From positions 1 through 64,000 of the forward strand of contig MGTT01000011.1 in NCBI GenBank assembly GCA_001799575.1: 64,000 nucleotides of DNA, in the 5' to 3' direction. A program made the position numbers and the translations under genes. Positions 6,808 through 13,156 of the stretch are shown in pieces (position 1 is the stretch's first letter; each line of letters opens with the position of its first letter). Source of the stretch: Elusimicrobia bacterium GWA2_56_46 (GTDB taxonomy: Bacteria; Elusimicrobiota; Elusimicrobia; Elusimicrobiales; UBA9959). The notes below the pieces were generated by a model, which saw only the letters and a program-made list of their open reading frames with translations, was not told the DNA's origin and did not search any database.

Positions 6808-7332
6808 TTACGGCCGAAAACCGATAGCCCGCCGCGGTTTTTCAGGTGGATTCATCAGTTCGTGGATAGCTTCGAAAATGGCCTCAATCTTATGGTCGTG
6901 AGATTGTATTTGGCGCTCCAACTCTTTGATCTTGCCGGCCAATTCCTTATGTGCGGAAAGCATCTGTCGAATTTTTACAAAGGTTCGCATTATCGCGATA
7001 TTCACCTGGATGGCCCGCTGGCTGTTTAGAACACTGGAAAGCATTGAGACTCCCTGCTCGGTGAAAGCATAAGGCATATACCGACGGCCGCCCCAACTTG
7101 AGGTTTCAAATTGAAACCTCAAGTTCTGAGCTTCTGCCTGAGTCAGCTTGAACATGAAATCTTCCGGGAACCGCAATATATTCCGCTTAACTGCGAGATT
7201 TAGCGATTTTGTCGGCACCCCATACATCTGCGCCAAATCCACATCCAGCATGACCTTATGGCCACGGATTAAAAATATTCTTTTTTCTATAGTTTCCGGG
7301 ACAATAATGTCCGGCACTTTTTGAGATTTCAT
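6808..7332 (-). CDS. ORF6N-domain DNA-binding protein, copy 2
   Basis: The 174-residue protein has the ORF6N domain FLIRGHKVMLDVDLAQMY, SLNLAVKRNILRFPEDFMF, AFTEQGVSMLSSVLNSQRA, followed by a helical tail and the same RRAIGFRP end as copy 1. The central recognition part (QAEAQNLRFQFETSSWGGR) differs from copy 1, so the two proteins may read different DNA sites. ATG 7332 lies only 6 nt after TATACT of a palindrome promoter element, so the mRNA is probably leaderless. It is coupled to the small unknown protein 9 bp downstream. Confidence 0.88.
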   Translation of the reverse strand: MKSQKVPDIIVPETIEKRIFLIRGHKVMLDVDLAQMYGVPTKSLNLAVKRNILRFPEDFMFKLTQAEAQNLRFQFETSSWGGRRYMPYAFTEQGVSMLSSVLNSQRAIQVNIAIMRTFVKIRQMLSAHKELAGKIKELERQIQSHDHKIEAIFEAIHELMNPPEKPRRAIGFRP

Positions 7333-7338
7333 GAAAAG

Positions 7339-7371
7339 AGTATAGCAGATGACCCCGACAGCGTCCTGTCG
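7339..7371 (-). promoter_or_regulatory. Palindrome/-10 promoter element, copy 3 (ORF6N-2)
   Basis: Minus strand: CGACAGGACGCTGTCG (7356-7371), 11 bp, TATACT (7339-7344) preceded by CTGC (extended -10), then ATG 6 nt on. Upstream, 7383-7558 holds an AT-rich stretch with two GGATAAACGC-like direct repeats and no gene. Confidence 0.6.
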
Positions 7372-7558
7372 TGATGAAAATGTGATTTTTAGATATTTTT
7401 GCCCCGGAATAAACGCTGCGGTACCCGCTCGTGGGGATATATGCAGTATTTATATGGGGATAAACGCAAAAGGTGTGTAGGGCTAAAATCCCACCCAAGA
7501 CGGCGTCAGAAGTAAGTCCTATTGTTCTTGGAGGTCTGCGGCAGCGGTGATGGGATCC

Positions 7559-8455
7559 TCAAATATCTTCCTCGAAACTGGCGCGGAAGCGTCTGGCGGG
7601 GATCTCAAATACCACGGCTTTTGGATCGAATGTCTCCGGGTTCCAACCGTCCAGCCAGGTCAGCAGATTCCGCATCTCGTCACCCTCTTCCGGGATGGCT
7701 TTACCGGTGGCCGCCGTCACGCAGTCCGCATAGCCGCCGGTGCCGCCGCAATCCTCCGGCGGACAGGCGCGCCGTCCGTCCAGGCATACGGGGTACTTCA
7801 TACCGGCCTTTTTAAGCTGAATATCCTCAAGCACGACTTCGTGCCGCCAACCGTCCCCAAAATCGTATTCGTAGATCGCCGAATCATGTTCTTTTTTGAA
7901 GAATTCAGCAAGCATGATCTCCGTGGTGAATCCGTAAGGCTTATAATGCAGATCCTCGACCGCGTACGGCGACTCAATGCGCACCTTCCGCTTTCCCCGC
8001 ATCTCATAGGCGTGCAGGTGACTGTCGGTCCAGCCCATGGCGTTCTGAATAGCCACATGCAGATCGTAGAAAGTATAGGAGCCCGGGACCTGTATACGCC
8101 GCCAGATGACCGGCTCCGGGCCTATCAGCGCGATTTTGAACTGGAAGACCGTCTTGAACGGCCTCTTACGCGGGATCGTGAACGAAACATCCTCATAGCC
8201 GGTTATCCGGCCGCCATCACCCTCACTTTCTGGCTCAACCACGCGGCAGACTTTTCCGCCGCATACCCGACATGTACCCCTGAGAATAAGGGAATCCCGT
8301 TCCATTTCCGCCGTTTCAAGTTCGACGTGCCCGGAGCGCGCGCAGGCGCTGCACCACACGTTCGCCAGGATCTTATCCTGTGCTTCGCCCGGTATCTGCC
8401 CCCATCTTTTTGCCGCCGCAGGCGTGAACGGATTCTTTGGCTTAAGCGTTCCCAT
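7559..8455 (-). CDS. pRiA4b ORF-3-like protein with N-terminal zinc ribbon
   Basis: The 298-residue protein has an N-terminal zinc ribbon, C35-x2-C38 and C62-x2-C65. From ~98 to the end is a plasmid pRiA4b ORF-3 family domain, recognisable by FKIALIGPEPVIWRRIQVP, TFYDLHVAIQNAMGW, YEYDFGDGWRHEV and PPEDCGGTGGY. This family is widespread in mobile regions as an IS-passenger-type protein; its biochemical role is not established to my knowledge. AAGGAAAAT precedes the ATG. A gene remnant ends 9 bp upstream, so it may once have been second in an operon. Confidence 0.88.
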   Translation of the reverse strand: MGTLKPKNPFTPAAAKRWGQIPGEAQDKILANVWCSACARSGHVELETAEMERDSLILRGTCRVCGGKVCRVVEPESEGDGGRITGYEDVSFTIPRKRPFKTVFQFKIALIGPEPVIWRRIQVPGSYTFYDLHVAIQNAMGWTDSHLHAYEMRGKRKVRIESPYAVEDLHYKPYGFTTEIMLAEFFKKEHDSAIYEYDFGDGWRHEVVLEDIQLKKAGMKYPVCLDGRRACPPEDCGGTGGYADCVTAATGKAIPEEGDEMRNLLTWLDGWNPETFDPKAVVFEIPARRFRASFEEDI

Positions 8456-8464
8456 ATTTTCCTT

Positions 8465-8530
8465 TTATGCTGCGATTAATATCTTATCCGCTTCGTCGGG
8501 AGACATAAGACCTTTGGCAACAGCCTGAAG
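8465..8530 (-). pseudogene. C-terminal gene remnant cut by a palindromic repeat
   Basis: Minus strand reads LQAVAKGLMSPDEADKILIA and a stop 9 bp before the pRiA4b-like gene. This looks like a genuine protein C-terminus. Reading upstream, the frame enters the 8531-8605 repeat and meets a stop without a usable start. I take it as the tail of a gene whose 5' part was lost at the repeat. Parent family not recognised. Confidence 0.35.
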
Positions 8531-8605
8531 GGTAGGGGACGTAGTTTCATAACTTCCGAATTGCCGGGAGCGTCTTATGTGTTAGGAAAATAGGAAACAG
8601 CATCC
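8531..8605. repeat. 3'-end palindromic repeat, copy B (full, degenerate)
   Basis: The left arm starts GGTAGGGGACGTAGTTTC and the right arm is GTTAGGAAAATAGGAAACAG, imperfect complements about 25 bp long around a ~25-bp centre. It is the same family as copies at 6461, 13131 and 16650. Confidence 0.55.
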
Positions 8606-8644
8606 ACTTTCACTATCTATTTATCTCGGCGCTAATTATAGGGA

Positions 8645-8977
8645 TCATGCCCTTAAAAAGGCCGTGATTTCCTGCGGCAGCCAATGCGCGACCAGACGAA
8701 TATGCGCATTTATCCAGGCTTTGGTTTTAGCGCTTCCTTCGTAAAACCAGTCCAGCCGAACGCAATCCCTGACATTCCACTCCGCGGGGAATGATTGCCA
8801 GGCATAAGAGATTTCCTCATCCCGGGGTATAATGCCCACCCAATCCTGGTCGAGCAGACGGGCGATATAAGATTCCGCGTCATCAACGATGATCGGCAGG
8901 CCGGCTTGCGTCAGGGCTAACGCGATCCTGCAGGTTTCGACCATGCGGGTGCTGGAGAGGGCGCGCACAGGATTCAT
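8645..8977 (-). CDS. Unrecognised 110-residue protein downstream of the Fic gene
   Basis: The frame has a good AGGA site 9-10 bp before the ATG and codon use like its neighbours. It lies 46 bp after the Fic stop, consistent with co-transcription. The product is acidic to neutral, with several Trp (QDWVGIIP, AWQSFPAEWNV, LDWFYEG) and a helical C-terminal segment ending ITAFLRA. I recognise no domain. Fic proteins often travel with a small antitoxin, but this Fic already has an internal inhibitory motif, so that role is speculative. Confidence 0.6.
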   Translation of the reverse strand: MNPVRALSSTRMVETCRIALALTQAGLPIIVDDAESYIARLLDQDWVGIIPRDEEISYAWQSFPAEWNVRDCVRLDWFYEGSAKTKAWINAHIRLVAHWLPQEITAFLRA

Positions 8978-9023
8978 CGCTTTATTCCTGCAATTCTTAA
9001 GCCACCATCCCGTAAAGCGTGGA

Positions 9024-10190
9024 TTACATCCCTTCCTGGAGCATGTGCAGATACGGCTCGTAAGAGAAAACGCGATGGCGCTGCTTGCCGGTTATCTCTT
9101 TGACGAAACCAAGCTGCTGCAATTTCCCCAAAGTCTTATTGGCGGTCGGGAAGGAAACGCCCAGTTCTTTACTCACAACCGGGAGCGAAAGGATACAGCG
9201 TTTCTTGAACAAATCGTGCACCCTTAAAGCCGTATCTCTTGATCGCCCCAGTCCCTCGATAGCGGCGGCATGTTCCCTGAAAATGCCGACAAGTTTGGCG
9301 GCCGCATCACTGGCCTTGTTGGCGACTTCAAAAACGCCGTCAAGATAAAATTCCAACCAGCCCTCCCAGTCCCCCTCCGTACGCACTCGCTGCAAGGCTT
9401 CGTAATACTCCGTACGGCGGGTCTTAAAATACAAACTCAGGTAAAGAAGCGGCGAGGAGATCGCCCCCTCCGCAATCATAATAAAAGGAATCAGAAGCCG
9501 CCCCAGACGGCCGTTCCCATCCAGAAAGGGATGAATGCTCTCAAATTGCGCGTGGGCCAAACCGGCTTTAATCAGAGTCGGAGTTTGCGATGGTTCGCCA
9601 TGAATAAACTTTTCAAGCGCACCTAATGCCGAAAGCACTTCATGCGGCGGCGGAGGCACAAATTTGGCATTGCCCGGCCGGCTGCCGCCAATCCAATTCT
9701 GTGAACGGCGGAATTCGCCAGGCTCCTTGTGTCCACCGCGGGCACCTTTAAGTAAAATCGCGTGTATTTCCTTAATAAGGCGCAAACTGATTGGAAGCTC
9801 CTTCAACCTTTTGAGTCCATACTCAAGGGCTGCAACATAATTCAAAACCTCTTTCACATCATCCACCGGCACACCAGGAGTCTCCGCATTCTCAAACAGA
9901 AGCAGATCCGAAAGGGAGGACTGTGTCCCTTCTATTTGTGAGGAAAGTACCGCTTCTTTTCGAATGTAGGTATAGAGCAGCATCTGCGGGTTCGGCAAAA
10001 ATCGCGTAATGGAATCAAGCCGCCCCAAAGCCAAGCCCGCATTCTCGGTTAAGGCCTTAAGCTTTTCATCGTACTGAATTGGCGGGTTCGGCGGCAGGGG
10101 CGCCGGAATAAAGCAATAGTAGGGCTCCGGCCCGGATTGTTTCTCCCAGCGGCCTGACCTAGGGCTTTTGCCTGACATATTCTCGGGCAT
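9024..10190 (-). CDS. Fic-domain AMPylase with C-terminal winged helix
   Basis: The Fic core HPFLDGNGRLGR holds the catalytic His (residue 220 counted from the chosen start). An N-terminal inhibitory helix with SSQIEG fits the (S/T)xxxE(G/N) motif of self-inhibited class II Fic proteins. The C-terminal ~60 residues (SLPVVSKELGVSFPTANKTL, GFVKEITG) form a winged helix. Predicted to transfer AMP to a target protein and to bind DNA. ATG 10190 is preferred over upstream starts because a TTGACA-17 bp-TATACT promoter lies with its -10 just 6 nt before it, giving 388 residues and a leaderless mRNA. The promoter is covered by repeated AATTAAACTTT sites, suggesting autoregulation. Family certain, target unknown. 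Confidence 0.92.
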   Translation of the reverse strand: MPENMSGKSPRSGRWEKQSGPEPYYCFIPAPLPPNPPIQYDEKLKALTENAGLALGRLDSITRFLPNPQMLLYTYIRKEAVLSSQIEGTQSSLSDLLLFENAETPGVPVDDVKEVLNYVAALEYGLKRLKELPISLRLIKEIHAILLKGARGGHKEPGEFRRSQNWIGGSRPGNAKFVPPPPHEVLSALGALEKFIHGEPSQTPTLIKAGLAHAQFESIHPFLDGNGRLGRLLIPFIMIAEGAISSPLLYLSLYFKTRRTEYYEALQRVRTEGDWEGWLEFYLDGVFEVANKASDAAAKLVGIFREHAAAIEGLGRSRDTALRVHDLFKKRCILSLPVVSKELGVSFPTANKTLGKLQQLGFVKEITGKQRHRVFSYEPYLHMLQEGM

Positions 10191-10196
10191 AATTAA

Positions 10197-10225
10197 AGTA
10201 TAAGGCATCAAAGTTTAATTGTCAA
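10197..10225 (-). promoter_or_regulatory. Fic promoter, consensus -35/-10
   Basis: Minus strand TTGACA (10220-10225), 17 bp, TATACT (10197-10202), 6 nt, ATG 10190. The spacer contains an AATTAAACTTT operator half-site. Confidence 0.75.
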
Positions 10226-10283
10226 GACTTTAATTAAACTTTAAGATCTTAAAGTTTAATTAACCACTTTCTAATTAAACTTT
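10210..10283. promoter_or_regulatory. Operator cluster with a 34-bp perfect palindrome
   Basis: Four copies of AATTAAACTTT in alternating orientation occur at 10210-10220, ~10231-10241, ~10250-10262 and ~10272-10283. The two central ones form a 34-bp perfect palindrome, 10230-10263, centred on AAGATCTT. The outermost copy lies between the Fic -35 and -10 boxes. The natural candidate binder is the winged helix of the Fic protein itself. Confidence 0.65.
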
Positions 10284-10391
10284 AGAATTTGACGGCAATC
10301 CCGTCGTTCTTAAGACTACGGGATATAAACCCGCCACTTATTATCCAATTCGACCACTCCGATTCGGCGGTTCAATTGTCTGGTTTTCCTT

Positions 10392-10428
10392 AAAGCCGCG
10401 GCAAAAACAGTTATCCTGACGCGGCTTT
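10392..10428 (-). terminator. Hairpin overlapping the 3' end of the cation ATPase gene
   Basis: Arms AAAGCCGCG (10392-10400) and CGCGGCTTT (10420-10428) are perfect 9-mers with a 19-nt loop. The upstream arm lies in the last codons of the ATPase gene. Only TTT follows, so termination efficiency is uncertain. Confidence 0.45.
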
Positions 10429-12966
10429 CTCTTTCCTGAATAATTTCATCAACTCAAACCAGGCCAGGCTGACCGCCCCGCCGCCCAAGGTAAACAATAG
10501 ATCGTTAGCATGCAACCGGCCGAAATGGAAAACCGAACGGAAGAACGGCGTATATAGCGTTAAAACCAGCACGCTCAGAGCCGCGCTCGCCACCCACCAG
10601 AAAGCAGGGTGCGCGTCCTTCATTATCCGGATAAAATTATCTTTCCATGAAAGATTCGTCAGTATCAGCATGATGTTCGCGAATACCATCGCCGCGAACG
10701 AAAGCGCCCTTGCCTCGTTCTCTCCTTTGCCGATATGAAGCGCCAGCGTGAAGATGCCGAATACCACCGCCAGCACGCTTGCCCCCTGTAGCAGGCTTAA
10801 TATCACCATCCTGCGCGAAAAAAGCGGGTCTCCCATGCGCCTGGGCGGACGATTCATGATGTCCCGTTCCTCTTTATCCGCTTCGAACACCACCGAGCAG
10901 GCAGGGTCGATTATCAGCTCAAGGAACGCGATATGCGCCGGCAGCAGCACAATGGGCATACCGAATAGTACCGGCAGCAGGGACATCCCCGCTATTGGGA
11001 CATGGACCGATAAGATGTATGCTATGGCCTTTTTCAGATTATCGAAGATCCTTCGCCCCAGACGTATCGCATGGACTATGCTTGAAAAATCGTCGTTTAG
11101 CAGCACTATGGCGGAAGCCTCGCGGGCCACATCCGTGCCGCGCGCGCCCATAGCGATACCGATGTGGGCGGCCTTCAGCGCCGGGGCGTCATTAACCCCG
11201 TCCCCTGTCATCGCCACTATCTCTCCGTTGGCCTTGAGCGCGTTGACAATGGCAAGCTTCTGCTCCGGCACTACGCGCGCAAACACACACGTATGCTTAA
11301 TGCGCTCTTTAAGCGTTTCCAGCGTCATTGCCGCGAGTTCCGGGCCGGTAATAGTTGTTTCCGGGCTGCGTAAGCCTATACGGCGCGCGATGAAAGAAGC
11401 CGTGCCGGGATAATCGCCGGTTATCATTATTACGCGTATACCGGCAGTATGCGCCTCTTTAACCGATCGTTCCACCTCCGGCCGTACGGGATCCATAAAG
11501 CCGATAAGCCCGGTGAATTCAAACTCGAAATCATGCTGTCTCTCCGGCAAAACGCCCTCTTCAAATTCAGCCCTGGCTACGCCAAGAACACGGAGCCCGC
11601 GGACAGAAAGATCCGATACCCCTTTCATTATCTCCGCCTTCTTTTGCGGGTCTAAATGACAGAGATCAATAATCGCCTCAGGCGCGCCCTTTGCGGCTAT
11701 GATGAAATGCTTATGATCCGGCGCCCGCCAGACATGAGAAAGGGATAAAAGCTCCTTTGAAAGCGGATATTCGCGCTCGACTTTCCAGTTTTTATGAATA
11801 TGCTCCGTTTCGGCGAGACAACACTGCCCGATGCGTTTCAGCTCTTTTTCTATCGGATCAAAAGGGTCTTGCTGGCTGGCAAGTATCGCGTATTCCGCAA
11901 GGGCGTGATATTCCTCCGGTATTTTGGGGTCCTTTTCTTCCAGTTCATGTGACCGGCCATCCGACCAGATTTCACATAGGCGCATAGCGTTAAAAGTCAG
12001 CGTGCCGGTTTTATCGGTGCAAAGCACGGTGGCCGCCCCCATGGTTTCGATAGCCTGCATCCGGCGCGTGAGCACATTTTTTTTGGAAATGCGCCAGGCT
12101 CCGATGGTCAGGAATATCACCAGAACCACGGGGAACTCCTCGGGGAGCATCGCCATAGTAAGCGTCAGGCCGGCCAGGAAGCCGTTAAGCCAACTGCCGC
12201 GCGTCAGTCCCAACACTATTATCACTACGGCACAAAGCACAATCCCCGCTATGGCAAAAATTTTCACTATTCTGCCTGTTTCCCTGTTCAGCGGCGTTTC
12301 TTCAAGGGTTATGGTCTCCAGGGCTTTTCCTATTTTGCCCATTTCCGTCCGGATGCCTGTAGACGTAACCTTTACCAGGCCGCGCCCCTGCACAATCAGC
12401 GTTCCGGAATAAACAAAGGGCAGATCATCTCCGCCGGGACGGGCCGTTCCGGCTTGGCCGTCCCAGACCGACTTGCGTACCGAGACTGATTCCCCGGTTA
12501 ACAGAGACTCATCGGCCGAGAGATTTACGCATGCCAAAACAACGGCATCAGCCGGCACACGGTCTCCTTCCTGCAGGTATACGATGTCTTCCCGGACCAC
12601 GTCGCGGCCCGGAACCCGCAGCTGAACTCCATCGCGCACAACCAGCGCTCTGGGACTGGCCAGATTGCGGAGAGCATCCAAAGCATTTTCAGTTTTACGT
12701 TCCTGGTAAAATGTTATGCCGATAACCACCAGCACAAAGGTCATCAGCATCATGGCGTCTTTTACATCCCCAAGAACTAAATAAATGAGGCCGCAGGAGA
12801 GCAGAAGCAACAACATGGGTTCTTTGAGGACATTGATTACTATGTCTAAAATAGTCCGCTTTTTCTGGGTCGGCAGCTCGTTAAAGCCCTCGTCATGGAG
12901 ACGTTGCGCGGCCTCTTTCCCGGAAAGCCCCTGCACGGAGGAGAGGAAATCGTTCATATCCCGCAT
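10411..12966 (-). CDS. Cation-transporting P-type ATPase (P2-like)
   Basis: The 851-residue membrane pump has all P-type landmarks: actuator TGES at 157-160, phosphorylation site D318 in DKTGTLT, MITGDYPGTA, and the hinge MTGDGVNDAPALKAAHIGIAMG. The N-terminal cation_ATPase_N segment begins ~10 (LSGKEAAQRLHDEGFNELP). Membrane helices lie near 45-65, 70-88, 235-255 and 262-290, with C-terminal helices from ~670 on. Helix 4 carries PEEFP (275-279) where Ca2+ pumps have PEGLP. The ion specificity is therefore open (calcium-like or another cation) and I give no gene symbol. The start has AGGGGGG upstream. A palindrome promoter element lies ~107 bp before it. Confidence 0.9.
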   Translation of the reverse strand: MRDMNDFLSSVQGLSGKEAAQRLHDEGFNELPTQKKRTILDIVINVLKEPMLLLLLSCGLIYLVLGDVKDAMMLMTFVLVVIGITFYQERKTENALDALRNLASPRALVVRDGVQLRVPGRDVVREDIVYLQEGDRVPADAVVLACVNLSADESLLTGESVSVRKSVWDGQAGTARPGGDDLPFVYSGTLIVQGRGLVKVTSTGIRTEMGKIGKALETITLEETPLNRETGRIVKIFAIAGIVLCAVVIIVLGLTRGSWLNGFLAGLTLTMAMLPEEFPVVLVIFLTIGAWRISKKNVLTRRMQAIETMGAATVLCTDKTGTLTFNAMRLCEIWSDGRSHELEEKDPKIPEEYHALAEYAILASQQDPFDPIEKELKRIGQCCLAETEHIHKNWKVEREYPLSKELLSLSHVWRAPDHKHFIIAAKGAPEAIIDLCHLDPQKKAEIMKGVSDLSVRGLRVLGVARAEFEEGVLPERQHDFEFEFTGLIGFMDPVRPEVERSVKEAHTAGIRVIMITGDYPGTASFIARRIGLRSPETTITGPELAAMTLETLKERIKHTCVFARVVPEQKLAIVNALKANGEIVAMTGDGVNDAPALKAAHIGIAMGARGTDVAREASAIVLLNDDFSSIVHAIRLGRRIFDNLKKAIAYILSVHVPIAGMSLLPVLFGMPIVLLPAHIAFLELIIDPACSVVFEADKEERDIMNRPPRRMGDPLFSRRMVILSLLQGASVLAVVFGIFTLALHIGKGENEARALSFAAMVFANIMLILTNLSWKDNFIRIMKDAHPAFWWVASAALSVLVLTLYTPFFRSVFHFGRLHANDLLFTLGGGAVSLAWFELMKLFRKEKAASG

Positions 12967-13072
12967 TATTATGTCCCCCCTTGCGTTTCCCTCAGAACCC
13001 TGACCATTTCTTTATCACACAAAGTTTACCGTCCGACATACGGTAATACATGGGCATCGCGGGAACCAGACA

Positions 13073-13105
13073 ACCATAAAGGATGGCCCCGACAGGATCT
13101 TATCG
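13073..13105 (-). promoter_or_regulatory. Palindrome/-10 promoter element, copy 5 (cation ATPase), degenerate
   Basis: Minus strand CGATA-N6-TGTCG (13090-13105; one arm mismatch), 11 bp, TATGGT (13073-13078). Arm sequence and exact spacing match the other four copies. Target: the P-type ATPase gene starting at 12966. Confidence 0.45.
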
Positions 13106-13130
13106 GGAGGGAAAAAACTAATACCCGTAA

Positions 13131-13156
13131 GTTAGGAAGATAGGAAGCAGCGTCCC
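13131..13156. repeat. 3'-end palindromic repeat, half copy C, forming the end of alaS
   Basis: GTTAGGAAGATAGGAAGCAG... is 26 bp identical, inverted, to 6465-6490. The last six codons of alaS (RCFLSS) and its stop are read from it. Confidence 0.7.

Noticed and set aside
7547-8479. Plus-strand 310-codon frame opposite the pRiA4b-like gene
   Set aside because: The minus-strand frame has zinc cysteines and family motifs; the plus-strand frame has none.
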